This document shows positions 33,267 to 41,833 of a DNA stretch of 64,000 nt, in pieces; the first letter of the stretch is position 1; each line of letters opens with the position of its first letter. The translations under genes were made by a program, and so were the position numbers. The DNA is taken from contig NZ_JAMGBG010000032.1 of NCBI RefSeq assembly GCF_023516595.1, positions 62,001 to 126,000 on the forward strand, in the 5' to 3' direction. The stretch comes from Streptomyces neyagawaensis. Lineage in GTDB: Bacteria > Actinomycetota > Actinomycetes > Streptomycetales > Streptomycetaceae. Below the pieces are notes generated by a model. The model was not told the origin of the DNA. It did not search any database and was given only the letters and a program-made list of their open reading frames with translations.

Positions 33267-34967
33267 TCAGCTCACCTTTGCCGCCAGCGCCCGGAACTGG
33301 GCCCACGACAGCGTCGGCTTCGCCGGGTCCCACAGCTTCTGCGACAGCGCCCGCAGCGGCATGCGCACCCCGGCCGCCACCTGGGCCTCGGTCTGCCGGT
33401 TCGCGAGGTCGCACCAGACCGCGAAGACACCACCGAGGATCTGCTTGTCGTACTGCGCGGGCACGGCGGTCGTGCCGCGCAGCACCCGCGGGGTCCACGA
33501 CTCGTAGATGCGCTGCCCGGTCGGGTAGAAGAACTGGTTGGGCTCACCGAGCACGTAGTAGAGGTACTCGTCGTTGTAGTTGACGACCTGCCGCCCGGCG
33601 CTGAGGTACTCGACCGGCGGCCGTGCTCCGATCTCCTTGCCCGTCCAGTAGGCGACCTGGATCCGCTTCTCCGCCTGGACGCGGCCGCCGCGGAAGAACC
33701 CGTCGTTCCACGCCCGCACCGTCCGGTCGTGGCCGCGCATCACCGCGGCCCGGTCGTTGAGCCAGCCGGTCGCCAGGTCGGCGACGGTGGCGCCCGCGCC
33801 GTACTTCGCCCGCGCGGCCGCCGCCAGCTGGGGGTAGGACGCCTCCGGGTTCGACGCGAAGAGCGCCCGGTACTCGTCGCCGCCGAGGTGCCAGCGCGCA
33901 CCGGGGAACAGGCCGGCGTACTCGTTCAGGAGTTCGTCGACGATCTTCGCGGCGGCCGGCTTGGAGATGTCGACGGCCCCGCGCGCGGCCACACCCTGTG
34001 CGTTGACCAGTTGCAACCCCGGGTTCCCGGCGATCACGGCGCCCAGGTGGCCGGGCGAGTCGATCTCGGGGACGACCTCGATGTGGCGGCTCTCGGCGAG
34101 CGCCACGATCTTCCGCACCTGCGCCTTGGTGAGGTGCTGGCGCGACACCACCTCGGGATGGGTGGAGGACTCGATCCGGAAGCCCTGGTCGTCGGAGAAG
34201 TGCAGGCCGAGCTGGTTGTACTTGAGGTCGCCCAGCTCCCGGACGCGGTCCTCGATCCAGCCGGCCGTGAAGTGCTTGCGCGCGATGTCGAGCATGAACC
34301 CGCGCTGCGGCTTGGCGGGCTGGTCGTTGATGACGCCCTCCGGCGCCGTACCGCCGCCGCGCACCGTCTGCTTCAGGGTGCGGGTGCCGTAGAAGACCCC
34401 GGCCTCGGCCGGCGCCGCGATCCGCACCCGCCGGTCCTTCACCGTCAGGGTGTACGCCTCCGAGGCGGACTTCCCCGACCCGGTGAGCGCCAGCTCCACA
34501 TCGCCCTCGCGGGGCTCGGCGTCGCCGGCGTAGGTCAGGCCCAGCTCCCCGGCGGTCAGCCGTCCCTCGTCGGCGAGCGCCCCGCTCCGCACCACGACCC
34601 GGCCGCCGCCGGAAGGGCGCCAGCCCGGCCCGCGGGCGGCCTGGTGCTGCCGTACCGCCGGAATGGTGCGCGGCTTCTGCGACAGGGCGTACGAGCGCGA
34701 GGGCGAGGGAGAGGGGGACGGCGTGGGGGAGCCCTTCGCGGCACTCACGGACGACGGTTCGTGCGAGGGCCCCGAACCGCCCGCCGTCCGGGTGTCACCG
34801 CCCGGCCACACGGTCACCGCCACGGCGACGGCGCCACCCGCCAGGACGACCCCGGAACCCAGGAGCAACCCTTTCGTCGTGATCGCCGTCCTCCTGCGGG
34901 GAGCCCGGCGCCGGCCACCGCTCACGACGCGCTCCCGTCCCCGGTCCGCATCCGCCACATCTCGCAC
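33267..34967 (-). CDS. Secreted GH20 beta-N-acetylhexosaminidase
   Basis: A 566-residue family 20 hexosaminidase that removes terminal GlcNAc or GalNAc by substrate-assisted catalysis, acting on chitin oligomers or wall fragments. A signal anchor lies near residues 30-50 (GLLLGSGVVLAGGAVAVAVT), followed by a Ser/Pro linker. The GH20b domain is at about residues 90-200, and the barrel follows (GFMLDIARKHFT, LGLHFSDDQGFRIES, VVPEIDSPGHLGA). The catalytic pair is the Asp-Glu in WHLGGDEYR. Substrate-pocket Trp residues are in WNDGFF and VWCDLAN. The start is GTG at 34967 with AGAGG upstream. It is divergent from the OHCU-like gene. I found no clear DasR site in the gap. Confidence 0.93.
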   Translation of the reverse strand: MRDVADADRGRERVVSGGRRRAPRRRTAITTKGLLLGSGVVLAGGAVAVAVTVWPGGDTRTAGGSGPSHEPSSVSAAKGSPTPSPSPSPSRSYALSQKPRTIPAVRQHQAARGPGWRPSGGGRVVVRSGALADEGRLTAGELGLTYAGDAEPREGDVELALTGSGKSASEAYTLTVKDRRVRIAAPAEAGVFYGTRTLKQTVRGGGTAPEGVINDQPAKPQRGFMLDIARKHFTAGWIEDRVRELGDLKYNQLGLHFSDDQGFRIESSTHPEVVSRQHLTKAQVRKIVALAESRHIEVVPEIDSPGHLGAVIAGNPGLQLVNAQGVAARGAVDISKPAAAKIVDELLNEYAGLFPGARWHLGGDEYRALFASNPEASYPQLAAAARAKYGAGATVADLATGWLNDRAAVMRGHDRTVRAWNDGFFRGGRVQAEKRIQVAYWTGKEIGARPPVEYLSAGRQVVNYNDEYLYYVLGEPNQFFYPTGQRIYESWTPRVLRGTTAVPAQYDKQILGGVFAVWCDLANRQTEAQVAAGVRMPLRALSQKLWDPAKPTLSWAQFRALAAKVS

Positions 34968-35093
34968 ACCTCTCTGCCGTCCTCTCCCCCGAGCCTCCCC
35001 CTCGAACCTACGACGTCCGACCACCCCACCAGTCCACCACAGAGTCCGAAACTTGCCCGACCGGGTGAATTTCGGGCATCGAACGGACAGCCC

Positions 35094-35708
35094 ATGACCC
35101 ACCTCGATAACGTGGTGGCACATCTCGCTCAGCCTGCTCTGCCGGCTCCTACGCACCGCCGAGGAACCACGCTGCCTCCGCACCGTCTCCCCCACCTCCC
35201 CGGCCGGGTCACCCTTCCGGAGCAGGCGCACACCCCGAGTCCCACGGCCGTGGAGTGGTTCAACCACGCCCCCGAGGACACCCTGCGCCAGTCCCTCCTC
35301 GGCTGTCTGCGCAGCCTCCGCTGGGCCCACCGGCTCACCGACCACCGCCCGTACCCGGACCTGGACGCCCTGCTGGCCGCCTCCGACGAGGCCGCGTACG
35401 ACCTCACGGCGACCGACCTCGCCGAGGCGCTGGCCGGCGAGACCCTCCCCTCCCTGCCCTCGGACACGTACGACGTGGCGCACACGGCCCTGAGCGCCGC
35501 CCACGCCGCCTACGAGGCCCGCTTCGGCCATGTGTTCGTCATCTGCCTGAACGGCGCCCCTCCGATGGAGCGCCTGGACCGCACGCTGGAGGGCATCCGC
35601 TCACGTCTGGCCCACGACCCGGAGGAGGAACGGGTCGTCGTGGCGGAGGAACTCCGGCGCCTCGCCGCGGAACGGCTGATCGGCTTCCTCCGGGGAGCGC
35701 CCCGCTGA
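35094..35708 (+). CDS. OHCU decarboxylase-like protein lacking catalytic motif
   Basis: 204 residues resembling 2-oxo-4-hydroxy-4-carboxy-5-ureidoimidazoline decarboxylase, a purine-catabolism enzyme. Similarity lies in VEWFNHAPEDTLRQSLLGCL, RSLRWAHRLTDHRPYPDLDA, the long helix with AHAAYEARFGHVFVICLNGA, and RLAHDPEEERVVVAEELRRL. True enzymes have a HPRIG motif with the catalytic His, and a conserved Glu in the next helix. Here that stretch reads AGETLPSLPSDTYD, with no His and no Glu at the expected place. It is probably inactive or repurposed. No uricase or allantoinase genes lie nearby. ATG at 35094. Confidence 0.7.
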   Translation: MTHLDNVVAHLAQPALPAPTHRRGTTLPPHRLPHLPGRVTLPEQAHTPSPTAVEWFNHAPEDTLRQSLLGCLRSLRWAHRLTDHRPYPDLDALLAASDEAAYDLTATDLAEALAGETLPSLPSDTYDVAHTALSAAHAAYEARFGHVFVICLNGAPPMERLDRTLEGIRSRLAHDPEEERVVVAEELRRLAAERLIGFLRGAPR

Positions 35709-35970
35709 CCTCGTACGGCCCGGCCGCACGGGCGAAACCGGCCACGACGGACCCCCACCGGGCGGCGGCCGAGCGACCCGCACCCCGGATGCCGCCCGAT
35801 ACTCACCCTTACGTGCAGCCTTCGATGCCAGTTTGATCACACCGCCATACCCGGCTTAAGCGCCGCACGCACACGTCGCTACGATGGCCAGGGCCGGTGG
35901 ACCGTACCCGGCCGGGTCAGACCGACAGACAAGCCGGCCGGCCCCAATCCCGCTCCCGGAGGGTTCTTCC

Positions 35971-36351
35971 GTGCCGGCTGGAACGCTGTACCGCGGCCGG
36001 GAAGGAATGTGGTCCTGGGTGGCTCATCGAGTCACCGGCGTCCTCATCTTCTTCTTCCTGTTCGTACACGTGCTGGACACCGCTCTCGTCCGTGTCTCCC
36101 CCGAGGCCTACGACAAGGTCGTGGCCACGTACAAGACGCCGATCGTCGCGCTGCTGGAGTACGGCCTCGTCGCCGCCATCCTCTTCCACGCGCTCAACGG
36201 CCTTCGGGTGATCGCCGTCGACTTCTGGTCGAACGGCCCGCGTCACCAGAAGAAGATGCTGTGGATCGTCCTCGGCGTCTGGGCCGTGCTGATGATCGGG
36301 GCCCTGTACCCCGTCCTCGGTCACGCCGTCCGTGAACTGTGGGGGAGCTGA
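35971..36351 (+). CDS. sdhC: Succinate dehydrogenase cytochrome b556 subunit
   Basis: A 126-residue membrane anchor of complex II. Start at GTG 35971 with CGGAGGG 7 nt upstream (an upstream in-frame extension has no ribosome site). It has three membrane helices: VAHRVTGVLIFFFLFVHVLD with the heme/quinone His residues, GLVAAILFHALNGLRV with the second His, and MLWIVLGVWAVLMIGALYPV. First gene of sdhCDAB; sdhD follows after 5 bp. Confidence 0.95.
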   Translation: MPAGTLYRGREGMWSWVAHRVTGVLIFFFLFVHVLDTALVRVSPEAYDKVVATYKTPIVALLEYGLVAAILFHALNGLRVIAVDFWSNGPRHQKKMLWIVLGVWAVLMIGALYPVLGHAVRELWGS

Positions 36352-36356
36352 CAGCC

Positions 36357-36848
36357 ATGTCCACCACTGAGACCACCGCCTCCGGCATCGGCCCCGTCGA
36401 GGGCTCGGGCACCCTGTCGGGCTACAGCCCGGAGAACCCGGCGCCGCTCATCGAGCCGCCCCGCAAGCGCACCAAGAAGACCCCGAAGTCGACCCGCGGC
36501 AACTTCGAGATGGCCGCGTGGCTGTTCATGCGGCTGTCCGGCATCGTCCTGGTCGTCCTGGTCATCGGCCACCTGCTGATCCAGCTCGTCCTTGACGGCG
36601 GCGTCTCCAAGATCGGCTTCGCGTTCGTCGCGGGCCGCTGGGCGTCCCCGTTCTGGCAGGTCTGGGACCTGCTCATGCTGTGGCTGGCGATGCTGCACGG
36701 CGCCAACGGCCTGCGCACGGTCATCAACGACTACGCCGAGCGTGCGAACACGCGGCTGTGGCTGAAGGGCCTGCTGTACACCGCCACGGTGTTCACCATC
36801 CTGCTGGGCACGCTGGTGATCTTCACCTTCGACCCGAACATCCGCTAG
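36357..36848 (+). CDS. sdhD: Succinate dehydrogenase hydrophobic membrane anchor subunit
   Basis: 163 residues. A soluble leader of 55 residues rich in Thr, Pro and Lys is followed by three helices: WLFMRLSGIVLVVLVIGHLL, WDLLMLWLAMLHGANGLRTV and TATVFTILLGTLVIFTF. His residues in VIGHLL and MLHGANG suit quinone and heme binding. ATG at 36357, five bases after the sdhC stop. Confidence 0.95.
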   Translation: MSTTETTASGIGPVEGSGTLSGYSPENPAPLIEPPRKRTKKTPKSTRGNFEMAAWLFMRLSGIVLVVLVIGHLLIQLVLDGGVSKIGFAFVAGRWASPFWQVWDLLMLWLAMLHGANGLRTVINDYAERANTRLWLKGLLYTATVFTILLGTLVIFTFDPNIR

Positions 36849-36871
36849 GCACGGGGCTGAGGCAACCGATC

Positions 36872-38626
36872 ATGAAGATCCACAAGTACGACACCGTCAT
36901 CGTCGGCGCCGGCGGCGCCGGTATGCGCGCCGCGATCGAGTCGACGAAGCGCAGCCGCACCGCCGTGCTGACCAAGCTGTACCCGACCCGCTCCCACACG
37001 GGCGCCGCGCAGGGCGGCATGGCCGCCGCGCTCGCCAACGTGGAGGAGGACAACTGGGAGTGGCACACCTTCGACACGGTCAAGGGCGGTGACTACCTGG
37101 TCGACCAGGACGCCGCCGAGATCCTGGCGAAGGAGGCCATCGACTCCGTCCTCGACCTGGAGAAGATGGGCCTGCCGTTCAACCGGACGCCCAACGGGAC
37201 GATCGACCAGCGCCGCTTCGGCGGTCACAGCCGCAACCACGGCGAGGCCCCGGTGCGCCGGTCCTGCTACGCGGCCGACCGCACCGGCCACATGATCCTC
37301 CAGACGCTGTACCAGAACTGCGTCAAACACGGCGTGGAGTTCTTCAACGAGTTCTACGTCCTCGACCAGCTGATCACCGAGGTCGACGGCGTCAAGAAGT
37401 CCGCCGGTGTCGTGGCCTACGAGCTGGCGACCGGCGAGATCCACGTCTTCCAGGCGAAGTCCGTGATCTACGCGTCCGGCGGCTGCGGCAAGTTCTTCAA
37501 GGTGACGTCCAACGCGCACACCCTCACCGGTGACGGCCAGGCGGCCGTCTACCGCCGGGGTCTGCCGCTGGAGGACATGGAGTTCTTCCAGTTCCACCCG
37601 ACCGGCATCTGGCGCATGGGCATCCTGCTGACGGAGGGCGCCCGCGGTGAGGGCGGCATCCTCCGCAACAAGGACGGCGAGCGCTTCATGGAGAAGTACG
37701 CGCCGGTCATGAAGGACCTCGCGTCCCGTGACGTCGTCTCCCGCTCCATCTACACGGAGATCCGCGAGGGCCGCGGCTGCGGTCCCGAGGGCGACCACGT
37801 CTACCTGGACCTGACGCACCTCCCGCCGGAGCAGCTGGACGCCAAGCTCCCGGACATCACCGAGTTCGCGCGGACCTACCTCGGCATCGAGCCCTACACG
37901 GACCCGATCCCGATCCAGCCGACCGCGCACTACGCCATGGGCGGTATCCCCACCAACGTCGAGGGTGAGGTCCTGGCGGACAACACCACCGTCGTGCCGG
38001 GTCTGTACGCCGCCGGTGAGGTCGCCTGTGTCTCCGTGCACGGCGCCAACCGCCTCGGCACGAACTCGCTGCTCGACATCAACGTGTTCGGGCGCCGGGC
38101 GGGCATCGCGGCCGCCGAGTACGCGCAGAAGGCCGACTTCGTCGAGCTGCCGGAGGACCCGCAGTCCCTGGTCGTCGAGCAGATCGAGCGGCTGCGCTCC
38201 TCCACGGGCAACGAGCGCGTGGCGGAACTCCGCCGTGAGCTGCAGGAGACCATGGACGCGAACGTCATGGTGTTCCGCACCGAGCAGACGATCAAGACGG
38301 CCGTCGAGAAGATCGCCGAGCTGCGCGAGCGCTACAAGAACGTGGCGATCCAGGACAAGGGCAAGCGGTTCAACACCGACCTGCTGGAGGCCATCGAGCT
38401 GGGCAACCTGCTCGACCTGGCCGAGGTCATGGCCGTCTCCGCGCTCGCCCGCAAGGAGTCCCGCGGCGGTCACTACCGCGAGGACTACCCGAACCGCGAC
38501 GACGTCAACTTCATGCGTCACACCATGGCGTACCGCGAGGTCGGCGACGACGGCTCCGAGACCGTCCGCCTCGACTACAAGCCGGTCGTCCAGACCCGCT
38601 ACCAGCCGATGGAGCGTAAGTACTGA
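36872..38626 (+). CDS. sdhA: Succinate dehydrogenase flavoprotein subunit
   Basis: The 584-residue catalytic subunit that oxidises succinate to fumarate. FAD-binding VIVGAGGAGMRAAIE is at the N-terminus. SHTGAAQGGMAAAL contains the His for covalent FAD attachment. QFHPTGIW, GGHSRNHGEAP and the substrate-binding HYAMGGIPTN are present, and the catalytic Arg region is HGANRLGTNSLLD. The length is standard. The stop overlaps the sdhB start (TGATG at 38624-38628), giving tight coupling. The codon choice is very strongly biased, as expected for a highly expressed gene. Confidence 0.97.
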   Translation: MKIHKYDTVIVGAGGAGMRAAIESTKRSRTAVLTKLYPTRSHTGAAQGGMAAALANVEEDNWEWHTFDTVKGGDYLVDQDAAEILAKEAIDSVLDLEKMGLPFNRTPNGTIDQRRFGGHSRNHGEAPVRRSCYAADRTGHMILQTLYQNCVKHGVEFFNEFYVLDQLITEVDGVKKSAGVVAYELATGEIHVFQAKSVIYASGGCGKFFKVTSNAHTLTGDGQAAVYRRGLPLEDMEFFQFHPTGIWRMGILLTEGARGEGGILRNKDGERFMEKYAPVMKDLASRDVVSRSIYTEIREGRGCGPEGDHVYLDLTHLPPEQLDAKLPDITEFARTYLGIEPYTDPIPIQPTAHYAMGGIPTNVEGEVLADNTTVVPGLYAAGEVACVSVHGANRLGTNSLLDINVFGRRAGIAAAEYAQKADFVELPEDPQSLVVEQIERLRSSTGNERVAELRRELQETMDANVMVFRTEQTIKTAVEKIAELRERYKNVAIQDKGKRFNTDLLEAIELGNLLDLAEVMAVSALARKESRGGHYREDYPNRDDVNFMRHTMAYREVGDDGSETVRLDYKPVVQTRYQPMERKY

Positions 38627-39387
38627 TGGCTACCCCTGTTCTGGACAAGGTCGAGGCCGACTCCGCCGCGTCCCCGTACATCACCGTCACCTTCCGGGTC
38701 CGCCGCTTCAACCCCGAGGTCTCGGCCGAGGCGGTGTGGGAAGACTTCCAGCTGGAGATCGACCCCAAGGAGCGTGTCCTCGACGGTCTGCACAAGATCA
38801 AGTGGGACCTGGACGGAACGCTGACCTTCCGCCGCTCCTGCGCGCACGGCATCTGCGGTTCGGACGCCATGCGGATCAACGGCAAGAACCGTCTGGCGTG
38901 CAAGACGCTGATCAAGGACATCAACCCCGAGAAGCCGATCACGGTCGAGCCCATCAAGGGCCTCACGGTCCTCAAGGACCTGGTCGTGGACATGGAGCCG
39001 TTCTTCCAGGCGTACCGGGACGTGATGCCCTTCCTGATCACGAAGGACACCAACGAGCCCACGCGTGAGCGGCTTCAGACGGCGGAGGACCGCGAGCGGT
39101 TCGACGACACGACGAAGTGCATCCTGTGCGCCGCCTGCACGTCCTCGTGCCCGGTGTTCTGGAACGACGGCCAGTACTTCGGTCCGGCCGCGATCGTCAA
39201 CGCCCACCGCTTCATCTTCGACTCGCGTGACGAGGCCGGCGAGCAGCGGCTGGAGATCCTCAACGACAAGGACGGCGTGTGGCGTTGCCGCACGACCTTC
39301 AACTGCACGGACGCCTGCCCGCGCGGTATCGAGGTCACCAAGGCGATCCAGGAGGTGAAGCGGGCGCTGATCACGCGCCGCTTCTAG
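38626..39387 (+). CDS. sdhB: Succinate dehydrogenase iron-sulfur subunit
   Basis: A 253-residue electron-transfer subunit. The [2Fe-2S] domain has CAHGICGSDAMRINGKNRLA followed by C. The C-terminal ferredoxin domain has CILCAACTSSCP for [4Fe-4S] and CTDACPRGIEV for the [3Fe-4S] cluster. Last gene of the sdh operon; a 19-bp-stem terminator follows 28 nt downstream. Confidence 0.97.
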   Translation: MATPVLDKVEADSAASPYITVTFRVRRFNPEVSAEAVWEDFQLEIDPKERVLDGLHKIKWDLDGTLTFRRSCAHGICGSDAMRINGKNRLACKTLIKDINPEKPITVEPIKGLTVLKDLVVDMEPFFQAYRDVMPFLITKDTNEPTRERLQTAEDRERFDDTTKCILCAACTSSCPVFWNDGQYFGPAAIVNAHRFIFDSRDEAGEQRLEILNDKDGVWRCRTTFNCTDACPRGIEVTKAIQEVKRALITRRF

Positions 39388-39414
39388 GACTCCGCGGCCG
39401 TTCCCGGCCGTACG

Positions 39415-39458
39415 ACGCTGAGGGCCCCGCTCCGGGATCGGAGCGGGGCCCTCAGCGT
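39415..39458 (+). terminator. sdh operon terminator
   Basis: A perfect 19-bp stem (ACGCTGAGGGCCCCGCTCC with its exact reverse complement) around a 6-nt loop GGGATC, 28 nt after the sdhB stop. It lies between convergent sdhB and the TM2 gene, so it may serve both. Confidence 0.85.
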
Positions 39459-39500
39459 TCTCGCCGTACCTCACCGGGCCCCGAGGGCCCGGGTGGGGTG

Positions 39501-39764
39501 TCAGCCGCGCAGGACGCGGCCCTGCGAGTCGGTGCGGTCGTTGCTCGTGAGGAACAGGATGCCGTCGATCAGGGACCAGAAGCCCAGACCACCACAGGTG
39601 AGCAGCTGGGCGACACCCACGCCCACGGAACCGACGTAGAAGCGGCCGATGCCGAGCGTGCCGAGGAACAGCTGCAGAATGCCGGCGACGATCTTCGACT
39701 TGTCGGAGTAGGGACGGCCCTGCGGGTCGAAGCCGAAGGGAGCGTCAGGGGTGGGGACGGTCAT
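39501..39764 (-). CDS. Short TM2-domain membrane protein
   Basis: 87 residues. A short Pro-rich leader contains the motif FDPQGRPYSDKSK and is followed by the TM2 domain: IVAGILQLFLGTLGIGRFYV (helix 1 with the conserved GRFY), a turn, and LLTCGGLGFWSLIDGILFLT (helix 2 with the conserved W and D). ATG at 39764 with AGGAG 9 nt upstream. It is paralogous to the longer TM2 protein at 40490-40981; both end in a GRVLRG tail. Function is unknown. Confidence 0.92.
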   Translation of the reverse strand: MTVPTPDAPFGFDPQGRPYSDKSKIVAGILQLFLGTLGIGRFYVGSVGVGVAQLLTCGGLGFWSLIDGILFLTSNDRTDSQGRVLRG

Positions 39765-40098
39765 GGAAGTAACTCCTGGATGTACTGACTGAAAGGCCGA
39801 AGCGGATTGCTCCGGGGGGAAGTCCAGGAGGGAAGGCGCGGCAAAAACCGGCAGCAATCGGGCACGGCGAACGCCGACCGACGATCGAGCACGACGTAAT
39901 CCCCCGTCATCCCCCCTGTCGCCGTTGCAGCGTAGTGAGGCGCGTGCGACGGATGGGAGGGGAAACAGGCGATCGTTCCGATTCCGTGATCCGGTTCCAG
40001 CCAAGTTGCGACAACTGCGCGACGTAAAGCGGGCGTAAGGGATTTACGGCGGGCCGGGACGGGAAGAAGCAATGGTTCGGCGTAGATGTGCCGACCGT
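39765..40098. other. Intergenic region, no gene seen
   Basis: 334 bp upstream of the short TM2 gene. It is less GC-rich than its surroundings in places (for example around 39840-39905) and presumably contains that gene's promoter. No coding frame with recognisable content. Confidence 0.5.
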
Positions 40099-40497
40099 TC
40101 AGTGGAGATTGCGGACGACCGTCCAGATCACCGCGATGCCCAGGATCAAGGCCTGGGTGCGGGGCTTCAGTTCGGGGCGCCAGCGGCGTCCGCGCAGCCC
40201 CTCGACGAACCAGCGGCCGAGCAGGACGAGCGCGAAGGGCGCGGCGAGCAGCAGCACCCGGTTGTCGTGCCAGGCGGCGGTGAACTGGCCGTGCATCAGG
40301 TCGTACACCATGCGGGTGCCGCCGCAGGCGGGGCAGAGCAGCCCCGTGACATAGCGGAACGGGCACTGGGGCAGCAGATGGCCGGGCTCGTGCGGGTTGG
40401 TGCCGTACACATAGGCGGCGCCCGCCAGCCCGGCGGCGGCCACCACGAGGGGGGCCGCCGCCGGGTGTCGCAGGACGGCGGGGCCGCGCTCAGCCAC
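40099..40497 (-). CDS. DUF2752 membrane protein
   Basis: 132 residues. The DUF2752 signature is LPQCPFRYVTGLLCPACGGT followed by RMVYDLMHGQFTAAWHDN, with the conserved CPxC-GGTR cluster. It has three predicted helices. GTG at 40497 overlaps the end of the upstream TM2 gene by 8 bp, so the two are co-transcribed. Function is unknown; the pairing of TM2 and DUF2752 genes is common in actinobacteria, in my recollection. Confidence 0.9.
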   Translation of the reverse strand: MAERGPAVLRHPAAAPLVVAAAGLAGAAYVYGTNPHEPGHLLPQCPFRYVTGLLCPACGGTRMVYDLMHGQFTAAWHDNRVLLLAAPFALVLLGRWFVEGLRGRRWRPELKPRTQALILGIAVIWTVVRNLH

Positions 40498-40981
40498 GCA
40501 GGACCCGCCCGTTGGAGTCCGTGGTGTTGCTGCTCGTCAGCAGGATGATGCCGTCGACCAGCGCCCAGATGCCGAAGCCGCCGCAGGTGAACAGCTGGCC
40601 GAGACCGAGGCCGACGTGGCCGATGTAGAAGCGGCCGACGCCGAACGAGCCGAGGAACAGCGACAGGATGCCGGCGACGATCTTCGACTTGTCGGAGTAC
40701 GGGCGGCCGTACGGGTCGTACCCGTACGGGGCGTTGGGGTCGCCCGTGTACGCGCCGCCGACCGGGGGCGCCTGGTAGCCGTAGCCCGGCTGGGCGCCCT
40801 GCTGGGGGTAGCCGTAGCCCGGAGCGGCGCCCGGCTGCTGGTACGCGTCCTGCGGGTAGCCGCCCTGCGGAGCGCCGTAGGGGTTGGCGCCCGGCGCCTG
40901 GCCAGGAGCCTGGTTCGGGTACCCGTAGCCGGGCTGGGGCGGCTGCGGGGGCTGAGCGGGCTGCTGGGGCTGCTCGGTCAC
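40490..40981 (-). CDS. TM2-domain protein with Pro/Gln/Tyr-rich N-terminus
   Basis: 163 residues. The first 95 are low-complexity QPPQPGYGYP-type repeats with many Gly-Tyr steps. The rest is a TM2 domain nearly identical in layout to that of 39501-39764 (PYSDKSKIVAGILSLFLGSF, GVGRFYIGH, CGGFGIWALVDGIILLTSSN). GTG at 40981 with AGGAG 8 nt upstream. Confidence 0.92.
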   Translation of the reverse strand: MTEQPQQPAQPPQPPQPGYGYPNQAPGQAPGANPYGAPQGGYPQDAYQQPGAAPGYGYPQQGAQPGYGYQAPPVGGAYTGDPNAPYGYDPYGRPYSDKSKIVAGILSLFLGSFGVGRFYIGHVGLGLGQLFTCGGFGIWALVDGIILLTSSNTTDSNGRVLRG

Positions 40982-41397
40982 GGTACTGACTCCTGCGTGT
41001 TGGTTGCTTGAGCGGCTGAAATATGGGCTGTCCGTCATATTGCAGGAGAGGAGGCCCCGGAGAGAAGTTGTTACCTCGCGGTCACAGTTGGCTGAGGATC
41101 GTCGGGTCCGTGATCTCCGCGTTCCGGGCGAGCGGCATTGGCTTGCCGAGGATGACGGCGAGCATGCGGTCCCCCTCCTGGAGAAGACAGTCGCTCGACG
41201 GGGGTCGGTTCCCGTCCTCGCCGGGGAGGCCGATTTCCGCGCGATCGACAGGCACTGGCCGTGGGGTGACACGAGCGTGTGACCGACCCCCGGACGAACG
41301 GGTTCGAGGCGCGCGGCTTCTGAGAGGGAGCGGGGCCTACTGGAGAACGGTCACTCCATCGAGTGATCTGCACCGGACTGTCACCCTCGGATGGCAT
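40982..41397. other. Intergenic region between the TM2 gene and the toxin gene
   Basis: About 415 bp. On the minus strand, bases 41082-41300 read as an open frame with the segment LLQEGDRMLAVILGKPMPLA followed by ITDPTILSQL and a stop. This could be the C-terminal remnant of a lost gene, but it has no start and no recognised family, so I do not call it a gene. The divergent promoters of the TM2 gene and the toxin operon should be here. Confidence 0.4.
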
Positions 41398-41433
41398 CTA
41401 GTACACCAGGGTACTAGTATGTACACGTACTAC
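41398..41433. promoter_or_regulatory. Overlapping inverted repeats upstream of the toxin-antitoxin operon
   Basis: A perfect repeat CTAGTAC (41398-41404) / GTACTAG (41411-41417) with a 6-nt spacer is followed by TAGTA / TACTA arms (41415-41419 and 41428-41432). They lie 14-49 nt upstream of the toxin ATG at 41447. This is the expected place for autoregulation by the antitoxin's HTH. Confidence 0.6.
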
Positions 41434-41446
41434 ATGGTGATCGTTG

Positions 41447-41833
41447 ATGGCCTGGCATCTTGAAATGACCGGAGAGGTGCGCGATTGGCTGCACGCACTG
41501 CGCAAGGGCGACCGCACCACGGCACGCCTGGTGGGCCAAGCGATCCAGGCTCTCGTGGAGGAGGGCCCGGATCTCGGACGCCCTCTGGTGGACCGGATCA
41601 AGGGCTCAGCCCTGCATCACCTCAAAGAGCTGAGACCCGGTTCGTCCGGTGACACAGAGATCAGGATCCTCTTCGCCTTCGATCCCGGGCGCAGCGCGGT
41701 GCTCTTGGTGGCCGGTGACAAGGCGGGGCGATGGACGGCGTGGTACCGCCGCTCGATCCCCCTGGCCGAGGAACGCTATACCGAGTGGCTGGACCACCTG
41801 GCCCGGCGACGTCACGAGGAGACAGAGCGATGA
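41447..41833 (+). CDS. RelE/HigB-superfamily toxin
   Basis: A 128-residue type II toxin of the RelE/HigB (Gp49-like) group, which cleaves ribosome-bound mRNA. Family segments are WHLEMTGEVRDWLHALRKGD, LGRPLVDRIKGSALHHLKEL, EIRILFAFDPGRSAVLLVAG, DKAGRWTAWY and a C-terminal helix IPLAEERYTEWLDHL. ATG at 41447. Its stop overlaps the antitoxin start (ATGA). Toxin-first order and an HTH antitoxin are the HigBA pattern. Confidence 0.88.
   Translation: MAWHLEMTGEVRDWLHALRKGDRTTARLVGQAIQALVEEGPDLGRPLVDRIKGSALHHLKELRPGSSGDTEIRILFAFDPGRSAVLLVAGDKAGRWTAWYRRSIPLAEERYTEWLDHLARRRHEETER

Noticed and set aside
34968..35093. DasR (dre) site upstream of the GH20 hexosaminidase
   Set aside because: An ACCAGT half-site is present (CCCCACCAGTCC), but the opposite half does not match the dre palindrome, so I do not call it.
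41082..41336. Possible remnant of a minus-strand gene ending ITDPTILSQL
   Set aside because: The stretch reads plausibly like protein but has no start, no recognised family and no supporting context; described under the intergenic entry only.
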